This document shows, in pieces, positions 1 to 8,226 of a DNA stretch of 30,434 nucleotides (the stretch's first letter is position 1; each line of letters starts with the position of its first letter). Source of the stretch: UBA6814 sp040753075. Its GTDB lineage: Bacteria > Desulfobacterota > Desulfovibrionia > Desulfovibrionales > Desulfovibrionaceae. Below the pieces are notes generated by a model that was given only the letters and a program-made list of their open reading frames with translations, ran no database searches and was not told where the DNA came from. Where the stretch lies: assembly GCA_040753075.1 (NCBI GenBank), contig JBFMHA010000041.1, forward strand, positions 1 through 30,434, given 5' to 3'. The position numbers were made by a program, and so were the translations under genes.

Positions 1-1
1 C

Positions 2-418
2 CCGGCGGCCCAGGCGCCCAAGCCCGCCCCCGCCGCCCCGGCGGCCAAGCCGGCGGCCGAACCGGCCAAGGCCGCGACCGCGACCGCCGGGCTGCGCACC
101 ATCTCGGCCGTCACCGCGACCGTCTCGGGCGGGACCACCCGCATCACCGTGACTGCGGGCAGTCCGGTGGAGGGATTCACGGCCTTCCCCCTGGCCGGCC
201 CGCCTCGCTTCGTGGTGGACATGCCCGGCCGGTTCGCCTACCAGGGCGCGTCCTCCATCCCCGTGGCCGGCGGCGCGCTGACCGCCGTCCGGGTGGGCGC
301 CTACCCCGACAAGGTCCGCCTGGTGCTAGACTACGCCAAGCCGGGCGCGGACGGCCGGCCGGGCAAGGCCCCGACCGTCACCCCCACGCCCCAGGGCCTG
401 GCCATCACCATGGAGTGA
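2..418 (+). CDS. AMIN-domain cell-envelope protein, C-terminal part
   Basis: The reading frame is open from the first bases of the window, so this is the 3' end of a longer gene. About 30 residues rich in Pro, Ala and Lys form a typical periplasmic linker. The last 100 residues have the alternating beta pattern of an AMIN domain, with the segments FVVDMPGRF, VRVGAYPDKVRLVLDY and a final GLAITME. AMIN domains occur in AmiC-type amidases and PilQ-type secretins, where they bind peptidoglycan or place the protein in the envelope. Here the AMIN domain is the C-terminal element, so any catalytic part must lie upstream and cannot be seen. The fold assignment is fairly safe; the function of the whole protein is unknown. 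Confidence 0.7.
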   Translation, partial: PAAQAPKPAPAAPAAKPAAEPAKAATATAGLRTISAVTATVSGGTTRITVTAGSPVEGFTAFPLAGPPRFVVDMPGRFAYQGASSIPVAGGALTAVRVGAYPDKVRLVLDYAKPGADGRPGKAPTVTPTPQGLAITME

Positions 419-492
419 CCGGAGGTCGGCGGACCCGGCCCGTCCCCCGGCCTTTCCCGCATTCCGGGACACGAACCCCGCAAGGAGCATCC

Positions 493-975
493 ATGCAAGG
501 CAAGCGCGTGAGCGAGAGCACGGTGGTCATGGCCCACCAGATGCTGCCCCAGGACGCCAACCCCATGGGCAACGTGCACGGCGGGGTGATCATGAAGCAC
601 ATCGACACCGCGGGCGGGGTGGTGGCCATGCGCCACTGCCGCGGCAACGCGGTGACCGCCTCCATCGACCGCCTGGACTTCCTGAGTCCCTGCTACGTGG
701 GCGAACTGCTCTTCGTCTACGCCAGCATCAACTACGTGGGCCAAACCTCCCTGGAAGTGGGGGTGCGGGTGGAGGCCGAGAACATCACCACCGGCGAGGT
801 GCGCCACGCGGCCTCGGCCTACCTGACCTACGTGGCCCTGGACCGGGCCGGCCGGCCCGCCAGGGTCCCCGAACTCATCCTGGAGAACGAGACCCACGAG
901 CGCCGCCACCGCGAGGCCGAGGAGCGCCGCCGCATCCGGCTCGGCCTGGCGTGCGGCCAGGGAGAACAGGCGTGA
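493..975 (+). CDS. Acyl-CoA thioesterase, hot-dog fold (YciA/ACOT type)
   Basis: This 160-residue protein belongs to the hot-dog thioesterase family that hydrolyses acyl-CoA to free acid and CoA in the cytoplasm. The signature NPMGNVHGGVIMKHIDTAGG is at residues 23-42; Asp38 on the central helix is the expected catalytic acid. The segment ASIDRLDFLSP and the strand VGVRVEAEN also match YciA. The ATG at 493 was chosen because AAGGAG precedes it by a normal distance and the family homology begins a few residues later; the open frame upstream of it has no homology. The tail after residue 135 is rich in Arg and Glu. The gene overlaps the next one, cysQ, so the two are probably co-translated. The acyl substrate cannot be told from sequence. 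Confidence 0.88.
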   Translation: MQGKRVSESTVVMAHQMLPQDANPMGNVHGGVIMKHIDTAGGVVAMRHCRGNAVTASIDRLDFLSPCYVGELLFVYASINYVGQTSLEVGVRVEAENITTGEVRHAASAYLTYVALDRAGRPARVPELILENETHERRHREAEERRRIRLGLACGQGEQA

Positions 976-1745
976 GCAGCGCCTTCGACCTGGACCTGGC
1001 CCTGGCCCTGGCCGAACTGGCCCAGCGCGCCGGCAAGGAGATCATGGCGGTCTACGCCACGGACTTCGAGGTGGAGATCAAGGCCGACGACTCCCCCCTG
1101 ACCCGGGCGGACCGGGCCTCGCACGACCTGGTCAAGGCCGAGTTGGAGAAGATGCTCCCGGACGTGCCCCTGGTCTCCGAGGAGGGCGACCTGCCCTCCT
1201 CCGAGGAGCGCGCCCGCTGGACCCGCCACCTGCTCCTGGACCCCCTGGACGGCACCAAGGAGTTCGTCAAGCGCAACGGCGAGTTCACGGTGAACATCGG
1301 GATCGTGGAAGGGACCCGGCCCCTGCTGGGCGTGGTGCACGCCCCGGCTCCCGGCCTCACCTACCTGGGCGGACCGGGCCTGGGGGCCTTTCGCCTGGAC
1401 GACGGCAGGCCGGTTCCGGTCCGCGCCCTGCCCGCGCCGGCCCGGGAGGCGGTGGTCGTCGTCAGCCGCTCCCATCCCTCGCCGGAACTCCAACGCTACC
1501 TGGACGCCCTGGACTCTCCGCGCACCGCGCCGCACGGAGCGGCGTTCAAGTTCTGCAAGCTGGCCGAAGGATCGGCCCACCTCTACCCCCGCCTGGGCCC
1601 CACCATGGAGTGGGACACCGCGGCGGGCCAGGCCATCCTGGAAGGGGCGGGCGGCGCGGTGCTCACCTGGGACGGCGCGCCCCTGGCCTACAACAAGCCG
1701 GACCTGCGCAACCCCGGCTTCCTGGCCCGCGGCCCCCTGGCGTAG
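972..1745 (+). CDS. cysQ: 3'(2'),5'-bisphosphate nucleotidase, CysQ type
   Basis: A 257-residue member of the lithium-sensitive, Mg-dependent inositol monophosphatase superfamily. CysQ proteins dephosphorylate PAP to AMP, or PAPS to APS. The metal-binding motifs are complete: SEEGD near residue 69, DPLDGTKEF near residue 90 and WDTAAGQAIL near residue 209. The GTG start at 972 is preferred: it sits after GGGAGAA and shares bases with the stop codon of the thioesterase (GTGA overlap), which suggests translational coupling. Length matches the family. In a dissimilatory sulfate reducer APS rather than PAPS is the main activated sulfate, so the physiological substrate may be PAP from coenzyme A or carrier-protein metabolism. 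A related inositol-phosphatase activity cannot be excluded. Confidence 0.9.
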   Translation: MSSAFDLDLALALAELAQRAGKEIMAVYATDFEVEIKADDSPLTRADRASHDLVKAELEKMLPDVPLVSEEGDLPSSEERARWTRHLLLDPLDGTKEFVKRNGEFTVNIGIVEGTRPLLGVVHAPAPGLTYLGGPGLGAFRLDDGRPVPVRALPAPAREAVVVVSRSHPSPELQRYLDALDSPRTAPHGAAFKFCKLAEGSAHLYPRLGPTMEWDTAAGQAILEGAGGAVLTWDGAPLAYNKPDLRNPGFLARGPLA

Positions 1746-1782
1746 CTCCCCGGTTTCGCGGGGGCCGCGCAGGCCGGGCCGC

Positions 1783-2358
1783 TCACTCTCCCGAGGCCGG
1801 GGCGGAGCAGGACACGTTGCGCATCCAGACCTCGCCGGTATGGGTGGCGAAGAACAGCTTGCGGCCGTACCGACCCAGCACGTCCTCGGACAGTATCTTG
1901 AGCCCCAGGCCGGCCAGGGCCGCCCGGGCCACCTCCACGTTCTTGCGGCCCACGTCCACCACGTTGCGCACGTGCTCCTTGCGCTCGGGCTGGATGGTGA
2001 ATCCGCCGCCGAACAGCTTGCACTCCACCCCGGCCAGGGGGATGCCCAGGCGGCCCAGGCGGGTCACCACCAGGTCCATGGCCGAGTCCACGAACTTGCA
2101 GCAGGGCTTGGCGTCGCGGGCCATGGACACGGTGGGGAGCATGGCGTGGAAGATGGCCCCGGTTAGGCTGGCCGGGTGATGGAAGCAGACCGAGACGCAG
2201 GAGCCCAGCACCGTGCTCACCAGGAGCGGCCGGGTGCTCACGATGCACTCCCCGATCTTGAGGTGGGCCAGGGGGATGCCCGAGCGGAGCATATCCTGAG
2301 GCGAGGACGCGGGATGATTCCAAGGCATCTGCTCAGCATACTCCCTTCGCCCGGCCAT
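1783..2358 (-). CDS. cheD: Chemoreceptor glutamine deamidase CheD
   Basis: CheD deamidates glutamines on methyl-accepting chemotaxis proteins and can interact with CheC, tuning adaptation. The protein shows the catalytic Cys in the segment STVLGSCVSVC (Cys54 counted from the chosen start), the catalytic His in AIFHAMLP (His71) and the family C-terminal signature THTGEVWMRNV. At 191 residues it is slightly longer than the core family because of an N-terminal extension. Two starts are plausible: the ATG at 2358, preceded by AGGGG with good spacing, and an ATG at 2328, preceded by GGGAG about 12 nt away. No other chemotaxis gene is visible nearby. It converges with cysQ and diverges from the GDP-fucose synthase gene. 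Confidence 0.9.
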   Translation of the reverse strand: MAGRREYAEQMPWNHPASSPQDMLRSGIPLAHLKIGECIVSTRPLLVSTVLGSCVSVCFHHPASLTGAIFHAMLPTVSMARDAKPCCKFVDSAMDLVVTRLGRLGIPLAGVECKLFGGGFTIQPERKEHVRNVVDVGRKNVEVARAALAGLGLKILSEDVLGRYGRKLFFATHTGEVWMRNVSCSAPASGE

Positions 2359-2441
2359 GCAAACGTGCCCCTGGGGAGGGTTTTCAGGCGCGGACAAAGC
2401 GGATAGGCTGCGCATCGGCCAACCGGGCCAGGGAATGGGAC

Positions 2442-3377
2442 ATGGAAAAAGACGCCAAGATTTACGTGGCCGGACACCGCGGGCTGGTGGGCTCCGCCAT
2501 CGTGCGCGCCCTGCAGCGCGCGGGTTTCTCCAACCTTCTCCTGCGCACCCGCGCCCAGTGCGACCTCACCGACCAGCGCGCGGTGCGGGACATGCTAGCG
2601 ACCGAGCGGCCGGACTACGTGTTCCTGGCCGCGGCCAAGGTGGGCGGCATCCACGCCAACGCCACCTATCCGGCCCAGTTCATCTACGACAACCTGGCCA
2701 TCCAGAACCACGTCATCGAGGCCGCGCACCGCCACGGGGCCAAGAAGCTCCTGTTCCTGGGCTCCTCCTGCATCTACCCCAAGCACGCGCCCCAGCCCAT
2801 GGCCGAGGACTGCCTGCTCACCGGCCCCCTGGAGCCCACCAACCAGTGGTACGCGGTGGCCAAGATCGCGGGCATCAAGCTCTGCCAGGCCTTCCGCCGC
2901 CAGTACGGCTTCGACGCCATCTCCCTCATGCCCACCAACCTCTACGGCCCGGGGGACAACTTCGACCTGGAGAACTCCCACGTGCTGCCCGCGCTCCTGC
3001 GCAAGCTCCACGAGGCCAAGCTGGCCGGGGCGCCCTCGGTGACGGTCTGGGGCACGGGCAGCCCGCGCCGGGAGTTCCTGCACGTGGACGACCTCGCCGA
3101 GGCCAGCCTGTTTCTCATGGCCAACTACAGCGGCGAGGAGATAGTCAACGTGGGTTGCGGCCAGGACCTGACCATCCGGGAGCTGGCCGAACTGATCCGC
3201 GCGGCGGTGGGCTTTGCCGGCGAGATCGTGTTCGACGCGTCCAGGCCCGACGGAGCCCCGCGCAAGCTTCTGGACGTGGGCCGGCTCGCCTCCCTGGGCT
3301 GGAGGCCCCGCATCGGCCTGGAGGACGGGGTTCGCGACACCTACCGGTGGTACCTGGAAAACCTGACCCGCGCCTGA
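2442..3377 (+). CDS. fcl: GDP-L-fucose synthase
   Basis: A 311-residue short-chain dehydrogenase that converts GDP-4-keto-6-deoxymannose to GDP-L-fucose with NADPH, the last step in making the fucose donor for surface glycans. The Rossmann motif GHRGLVG is at residues 11-17. The catalytic triad is visible as Ser108 in GSSCIYP, Tyr137 and Lys141 in WYAVAKIAGIKLC. The segment MPTNLYGPGDNFDLENSHV is diagnostic for the Fcl/WcaG branch. The ATG at 2442 follows GGGA. The usual partner GDP-mannose dehydratase (gmd) is not in the window. A small unknown gene follows 53 nt later on the same strand. Confidence 0.93.
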   Translation: MEKDAKIYVAGHRGLVGSAIVRALQRAGFSNLLLRTRAQCDLTDQRAVRDMLATERPDYVFLAAAKVGGIHANATYPAQFIYDNLAIQNHVIEAAHRHGAKKLLFLGSSCIYPKHAPQPMAEDCLLTGPLEPTNQWYAVAKIAGIKLCQAFRRQYGFDAISLMPTNLYGPGDNFDLENSHVLPALLRKLHEAKLAGAPSVTVWGTGSPRREFLHVDDLAEASLFLMANYSGEEIVNVGCGQDLTIRELAELIRAAVGFAGEIVFDASRPDGAPRKLLDVGRLASLGWRPRIGLEDGVRDTYRWYLENLTRA

Positions 3378-3430
3378 GCGCGGGCATCGCCCTCACCCGG
3401 CCCCGCATCCCCGGGCCCAAGGAGCCGACC

Positions 3431-3670
3431 ATGAAATACCTCGTCGTCGAAGACTTTTCCGGCCAGCCCATCCCCATCATCTTCCCGGAGGGCATCCGGC
3501 ACGAGGAGATGCGCGAGCAGCTGCCCTACGCCAAGGTCCTGTCCGCGGGCCTGGTGGAGTTGCGCGAGGGCCGCTTCGTCTGCTTCGGCGGGTCCGGGGA
3601 GCTCTCCCTGAGCGCGCGCCAGGAAGACGAGGAGATCGTGGCCTCCCGCTTCCGTCCCCGCCAGCGCTGA
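3431..3670 (+). CDS. Small conserved-looking protein of unknown function
   Basis: A 79-residue acidic, soluble protein with an AAGGAG ribosome binding site 6 nt before its ATG. It begins MKYLVVEDFSGQPIPIIFPEGI and carries ELREGRFVCFGGSGELSLSA in the middle, which suggests a small beta-rich domain. There is no signal peptide or membrane segment. I do not recognise the family. The good ribosome binding site and the codon use, with G or C in nearly all third positions, make it a real gene. It lies downstream of fcl on the same strand, and its 3' end converges with the oligosaccharyltransferase gene 30 nt away. Confidence 0.7.
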   Translation: MKYLVVEDFSGQPIPIIFPEGIRHEEMREQLPYAKVLSAGLVELREGRFVCFGGSGELSLSARQEDEEIVASRFRPRQR

Positions 3671-3700
3671 GGCTCCGCCCCGCCGCCTGGAGGGCCTCGC

Positions 3701-5854
3701 CTAGAGAGCCTCGTAGATGCGAACCATGGGGAAGCCCTCGTAGACCATCCGGAATGCGCCGTTGTAGGCCGGCGAGTCGGGCGGAGCCATGAGCATCTGG
3801 ACCATCATGCTGTTGTAGGCCAGGTCGTCCATGAGCACGGCCTGCCTGGCGCTGTCGTTGACAATCAGGTGCGCCCGCGACTGGTTGTGGAACTCGTGGT
3901 ACTTGCGGCCGCCAGGCCCCAGCTCGTCCAGGCTGGCCAGGGGGATGGGCTCTCCTCCCTCTCCCCGGAGAATCCCCTGCTCTCTGTCGACCTGGAAACT
4001 GCCGCCGATCTCCCGGCAGATTCCGTGCAATCCCTCCCCGGCGACCAGATCCCAGGACCCGTAGTAGCTGATCCAGTACATGAGCCGGAGGTTCTCCCAG
4101 GCCACCACCAGGTACTGCCGCTCCCGGGGCCGCTGCTCGAAGCGCTGCCGGGCGACCTGGCCGAGGAAGGCCATGACCTCGTCCCCGGAATGCCGGTCCC
4201 ATTCGCGCCACGGCGCATGGTTCGCCAGCGCGGAATAGGCCATCACCTGGCTGGCCAGGAGCGGGATGGGCGTGGTCAGGACCAGGGCCTGGGGGAACAG
4301 GTAGTCGCCGCTGTGCCGCGCCCCGTCGGCAAAGGACATGCGCCGGGCGTAGTACTGGGTGGCGTAGCCCCAGTCCCACCAGGTCCAGACCATGCTGTCC
4401 GCAGGGGAGAACTGGCCCAGGGCCTTGAGGGCCACCGCGTGCGGCTTGGTGAAGATGGGCGTGGGGGGCTGCCGGTAGTAGTCCCGCACGGTGGGGCCCA
4501 TGACCGCCCCGGCCACCGCGGTGGCGGCCAGCAAGGCTGCCCAGTTGCGCCAGGCCAGGCCGGCAAGCAGGCGACGCACTCCCCAGGCCACGGGCACGAG
4601 CAGGCCCAGGGCCGCGGCCGGCCCGCCGAACATGGTCATGCGCACGCCCAGCTTGTGGCCCAGGAGGGCCAGGAGACCCAGGGGCAGGAGAAAGACCGCG
4701 GTGGGACGCGCCAGGACCACCAGGACGAACCCGGCCAGGCCGGCCAGGGTGATCCAGGCCCGGGGCGTGACCTGGGCCAGGGTTTCCCCGATGGGCGCGT
4801 TCTGGGCCTCCACCACGCTCTGGGTGATGCCCGGATAGACCGGCGGCGGCCCGGCGGGGACGCCTTCCTGCAAGCCCGGGACCGGCGTCTGGCTGCGGTT
4901 TGCGGGCGCATCCGCCACCTCCGTCGCGGTCTTGGAATAGACCTGGAACTTCCTCAGGGCCTGGTTCACCAGGTCGGGATTCAAGCCGGCCAGGGCAAGG
5001 ACGAGAGCGGCAACGGCCAGGGACGGCCACAGCCGCTCCAGCGCCGACGCCGCGAAGCGGGGGCCGAAGCGGAAGAACGCCGCCAGGCCCAGGCCCAGGT
5101 TGCCGAAGAACCCGGCCAGACCGAACAGGGCGACACCCCACGCCAGGCGGGGCCGCACGGCCTGCCGGCCCAGGACCAGGGCCAGGACCAGGGCGGCTCC
5201 CCCCACCAGGAGGGCGAAGTCCGGCAGATGGGTGTGCCAGTCACGGCCGCACAGGCGCGCCAGGAGTCCGGCGGCCAGGGGCCAGGCCAGCGGAACCGGG
5301 GCGGGATCCCCGGATTCGGGCCGGCGGCGCAGGAGGTCCAGGGGCTGGCGCAGGTGCGGCCCCAGCCAGTAGGCCACCACCCAGCTCAGCAGCACGGGAA
5401 ACAGCAGGGTGGCGATGTCCGTGTCGTAGTAGCCCAGCCGGGTGCGGAAGTAGAAGCCCGGGGCCAGGGCGGCCAGGAGCCCCGCGCCCAGGCCGGCTTC
5501 CAGGCCGCCCAGGATCCAGGCCCAGAGCAGCACCGCCACGGCCACCAGGGAGCCGGCCACGGCCGGGGCGAAGAAGGCGAACTCCCCGGCCGGCCGGCCG
5601 GTGAGGTCCGCATAGGCCCGGGCCATGCGAGCCAGGGGCGTGCCCGCGCCGGTGCCCACGCCGTAGGCCCCGGCCAGCCAGGCGTAGGCGTCGTGGGTGG
5701 CCATGATGTACTCGCCGTCCACCCGGAGCTGATCGTGGTCCCATTTGGGCAGGTCACCCAGCCGGACGGCCAGGGTGGCGGCATAGACCAGCAGGGCGAA
5801 CAACAGCGGCCGGAGCCAGGTCCGCCCCGACAGGGCGCTGAACGACATCTTCAC
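3701..5854 (-). CDS. Oligosaccharyltransferase of the STT3/PglB/AglB family
   Basis: A 717-residue polytopic membrane protein with a long N-terminal hydrophobic half and a soluble periplasmic C-terminal domain, the layout of N-glycosylation oligosaccharyltransferases. The defining WWDyG motif is seen as TWWDWGYATQYYARR. The catalytic acidic loops are present: THDAYAWLAG in the first loop, GYYDTDIATLLFP as the second DxD-like site, and TQSVVEAQ as the SVSE/TIXE-like metal loop. It is expected to move a lipid-linked glycan onto Asn in exported proteins. A GTG at 5854 is chosen as start because AAGGGAG lies 9 nt before it; an ATG two codons later is the alternative, with poor spacing. The frame stays open to 5995 but that extension lacks homology. 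The enzyme is known from campylobacters and some Desulfovibrio species. Confidence 0.9.
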   Translation of the reverse strand: MKMSFSALSGRTWLRPLLFALLVYAATLAVRLGDLPKWDHDQLRVDGEYIMATHDAYAWLAGAYGVGTGAGTPLARMARAYADLTGRPAGEFAFFAPAVAGSLVAVAVLLWAWILGGLEAGLGAGLLAALAPGFYFRTRLGYYDTDIATLLFPVLLSWVVAYWLGPHLRQPLDLLRRRPESGDPAPVPLAWPLAAGLLARLCGRDWHTHLPDFALLVGGAALVLALVLGRQAVRPRLAWGVALFGLAGFFGNLGLGLAAFFRFGPRFAASALERLWPSLAVAALVLALAGLNPDLVNQALRKFQVYSKTATEVADAPANRSQTPVPGLQEGVPAGPPPVYPGITQSVVEAQNAPIGETLAQVTPRAWITLAGLAGFVLVVLARPTAVFLLPLGLLALLGHKLGVRMTMFGGPAAALGLLVPVAWGVRRLLAGLAWRNWAALLAATAVAGAVMGPTVRDYYRQPPTPIFTKPHAVALKALGQFSPADSMVWTWWDWGYATQYYARRMSFADGARHSGDYLFPQALVLTTPIPLLASQVMAYSALANHAPWREWDRHSGDEVMAFLGQVARQRFEQRPRERQYLVVAWENLRLMYWISYYGSWDLVAGEGLHGICREIGGSFQVDREQGILRGEGGEPIPLASLDELGPGGRKYHEFHNQSRAHLIVNDSARQAVLMDDLAYNSMMVQMLMAPPDSPAYNGAFRMVYEGFPMVRIYEAL

Positions 5855-6018
5855 CAGCGGCGTCTCCCTTGCCTGGCCCAGGGGATTGGGATACACCCCC
5901 TGGAACCGCGTCGACGATCTTTTGCGACGTGGCGCCGGCATCAACCCGGCGGAATACCTGATTCCGGAGAAACGAACACTTAGGTCCTGCCGCAAGGCTT
6001 TGTCAACAACGGCCCAGC

Positions 6019-7230
6019 ATGCCCACCTTCCAGTACGCCGCCGCCGACCAGGCCCACAAGAAGCAGAAAGGCTTCATCGAAGCCGAAAGCCGGGCCCGGG
6101 CCTACACCCTGCTCACCGAGCGCGGCCTCGTCCCGCTGACCCTGACCCCGGTGGACGAATCCGGCCGGCGCGGCCGGAGCCTGCTGCCCTCCCTGCGCCG
6201 CCTGCTGCCCGGGTCGGGCATCCGGCTGGCCGAATCCTTCTACTACCTGGGCGTGCTCCTGCAGAGCGGCCATTCCCTGGCCAAGAGCCTGGAGCTCATC
6301 GGCCGCATGTCCGGGACCCAGGCGTCCAAGGTCTGGCTTTCCGTCCGCGACCGGGTGGAGGAGGGCGAACCCTTTTCCCAGGCCCTGTCCCGACACGGCG
6401 CCCTGTTCCCCGGGGTGTACGTGGGCATGATCAAGGTGGCCGAGGGCGCCGGCCGGCTGGGCCAGGTGCTGGAGAGCATCGCGGACAACGAGGAGCGGCG
6501 GGCCGAGGTGCAGGGCCGGCTCGTCACCGCCCTGGTCTATCCCGGGGTCATCTGCTGCGTGGGGATGGGCGCGGTCTATTTCCTGCTGTCCAACGTGCTG
6601 CCCAAGATCGCCGGCATCTTCTCCGCGGCCAAGGGCAAGCTGCCGGCCTCCACCACCCTGCTCCTGGCCGTGGGCCAGACCCTGGAGAACCTCGGCCCGG
6701 CCGGCCTGCTCCTGCCCGTGCTCCTGGTCCTCCTGGCGGCCCTGGCCTTCCGGCGCTTCTCCGGCCTGGCCTTCTGGAAGGACCGCCTGCTCTGGCGGCT
6801 GCCCCTGGTGCACAAGTACATGCTGGCCCGCTTCTCCGGGCTGCTGGGCTTCCAGATCGAGGCGGGCATCCCCCTGGTCCAGGCCCTGGAGAGCTCGGCC
6901 GAGGCCGTGGCCTCGCGCTTCTTCAAGGACAAGATCATCGAGGCCCGGGACGAGGTGGCCGCCGGCCGCCCCCTGGACCGGGTGCTGGACAAGCAGGGCA
7001 TCTATCCCGAGGTCTACATCCTCACCCTGTCCTCGGGCCAGAAGGTGGGCCAGCTCGGCCCCTTCCTCCTGCGCCTGGCGCACATCCTGGAGCGCGAGGT
7101 GGACAACGTGCTCAAGCGCCTGGTGGCCCTGGCCGAACCACTGCTCATCCTGGCCGTGGGCCTGGTCATCGCCTTCATCGTGGTGGCCATCATGGAGCCC
7201 ATCTTCAACCTGACCACCCTGGTGCGCTGA
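6019..7230 (+). CDS. Type II secretion/type IV pilus platform protein GspF/PilC
   Basis: A 403-residue inner-membrane platform protein on which the secretion or pilus ATPase acts to assemble pseudopilins or pilins. It has the usual N-terminal cytoplasmic start (MPTFQYAAADQAHKKQKG) and two repeated T2SSF domains, about residues 60-185 and 260-385. Hydrophobic segments lie near 170, 225 and at the end (LLILAVGLVIAFIVVAIMEPIFNL). Length fits the family. No convincing Shine-Dalgarno sequence precedes the ATG at 6019; the start is fixed by family homology. No ATPase, pilin or prepilin peptidase gene is next to it in this window, so the name GspF or PilC cannot be decided. Confidence 0.92.
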   Translation: MPTFQYAAADQAHKKQKGFIEAESRARAYTLLTERGLVPLTLTPVDESGRRGRSLLPSLRRLLPGSGIRLAESFYYLGVLLQSGHSLAKSLELIGRMSGTQASKVWLSVRDRVEEGEPFSQALSRHGALFPGVYVGMIKVAEGAGRLGQVLESIADNEERRAEVQGRLVTALVYPGVICCVGMGAVYFLLSNVLPKIAGIFSAAKGKLPASTTLLLAVGQTLENLGPAGLLLPVLLVLLAALAFRRFSGLAFWKDRLLWRLPLVHKYMLARFSGLLGFQIEAGIPLVQALESSAEAVASRFFKDKIIEARDEVAAGRPLDRVLDKQGIYPEVYILTLSSGQKVGQLGPFLLRLAHILEREVDNVLKRLVALAEPLLILAVGLVIAFIVVAIMEPIFNLTTLVR

Positions 7231-7329
7231 CTTTTTTCCACACCCTGGGCAAAACACGGCCCCCAGATTCCGGCACCGGCCCGCCATGTATGCGAAAAAC
7301 GTTGGCACAACTTATTTTTTGGCTTTTCC

Positions 7330-8184
7330 TTGACACTGTGCAGAAAAACCATAAGGCTTTTTTCCGGACGGGAATGCGGTTCCAGCCAACCACATTTCCC
7401 TGTCTTCTTTAGGGGAGGGCCGGCGAAAGCCGGCCCTAACGCTTTCCGCCCTCCCCTCCCGGCCTTCCTGCCCGCCCTCCTCCTGCTCCTCCTGCTCCTG
7501 TGCGCCCGCCCCGCCGCGGCCGAGCGCCTGACCTACGCCCTGGCGTGGGGCCTCGTCCCGGTGGGGGAGATGGCGCTGGAGACCGGACCCGGCTTCTTTC
7601 CCCACGCCGAGGTCCTCGTCGCCCGGCTCACCGCCCGCTCCAACGCCTTCGTGGACCTCTTCCTGCCGGTGCAGAACGCCTACTCCACCCGCTGGGACCG
7701 GGCCGCGGACCGCAGCCTGCACTTCACCCGCGAGGCCCACACCGGCCGGAGCACGTCCACGGGCGAAATGTTCCTGGACCAGCCCCCGTCCCAATACCTG
7801 CTCCTGGAGGACGGCCGCTGGGCCAACACGCTCCAGGCCCCGGGCCCCCTGCTCGACCCCCTGAGCCTGCTCCTCTCCCTGCGCCGCGAAACCCTGGCCC
7901 CGGGCGCGGAGGCCCGCCGGCCGGTGACGGACGGCCGGCGCACGGCCAACGCCACGGCCAAGGCCACGGAATGGGAAGAGGTGCAAACCCCCCTGGGCGG
8001 CTTCCGGACCCTGCGGGTGGAGGTGGACATGGCCGGAGTGGAGGGGCTGTTCGGCATCCGGGACCGCCTGGTGCGCATCTGGGCCGCGCCCGCGGAGGAC
8101 AACCTGCCGGTCAAGGTCCAGGCCGCGGTGCGCATCGGCCCCTGGAGCGGAACCCTGACCGCCCGGCTGCAGGCCAGGGACTAG
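7330..8184 (+). CDS. DUF3108-type exported protein; start uncertain
   Basis: The product is a periplasmic or outer-membrane-associated beta protein of the DUF3108 type. A classic signal peptide with a long Leu run ends in ARPAAA, cleaved before ERLTYALAWG (residue 65 counted from 7330). The mature part has the family pattern: an early GLVPVGEMALE, then NAFVDLFLPVQNAYSTRWD, and a late TPLGGFRTLRVEVDM and VRIWAAPAEDNLPVKVQA. No ATG or GTG exists in this frame before the signal peptide. The only listed start is a TTG at 7330 without a ribosome binding site, and that TTG is part of a TTGACA hexamer that may itself be a -35 box. Translation may start at a CTG near 7469, or the sequence may hold a frameshift upstream. 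Confidence 0.7.
   Translation: MTLCRKTIRLFSGRECGSSQPHFPVFFRGGPAKAGPNAFRPPLPAFLPALLLLLLLLCARPAAAERLTYALAWGLVPVGEMALETGPGFFPHAEVLVARLTARSNAFVDLFLPVQNAYSTRWDRAADRSLHFTREAHTGRSTSTGEMFLDQPPSQYLLLEDGRWANTLQAPGPLLDPLSLLLSLRRETLAPGAEARRPVTDGRRTANATAKATEWEEVQTPLGGFRTLRVEVDMAGVEGLFGIRDRLVRIWAAPAEDNLPVKVQAAVRIGPWSGTLTARLQARD
7418..7437 (+). other. Perfect GNRA-tetraloop hairpin in front of the DUF3108 signal peptide
   Basis: GGGCCGGC and GCCGGCCC form a perfect 8-bp stem closed by GAAA. It lies just after a 12-codon ORF (7374-7412, ATG to TAG) and just before the coding region of the signal peptide. No T tract follows, so it is not an intrinsic terminator. It could occlude or position a ribosome, but that is inference. 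Confidence 0.5.
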
Positions 8185-8226
8185 ATTTCACCCCCTGCGA
8201 CCAGCATGCGTCATGCAGGGGCGGCG

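Noticed and set aside
1728..1769. 10-bp inverted repeat CGCGGCCCCC / GGGGGCCGCG at the end of cysQ
   Set aside because: Long loop and no T tract, so not called as a terminator; such repeats arise easily at this GC content.
2359..2441. GCCGAT hexamer upstream of cheD as a flagellar sigma-28 promoter
   Set aside because: No TAAA-type -35 at the right distance.
3869..5983. Long plus-strand open frame antisense to the oligosaccharyltransferase
   Set aside because: Its translation is rich in Gly, Gln, Arg and Pro with no domain, as expected from the mirror of a GC-rich gene; the minus strand has clear STT3 motifs.
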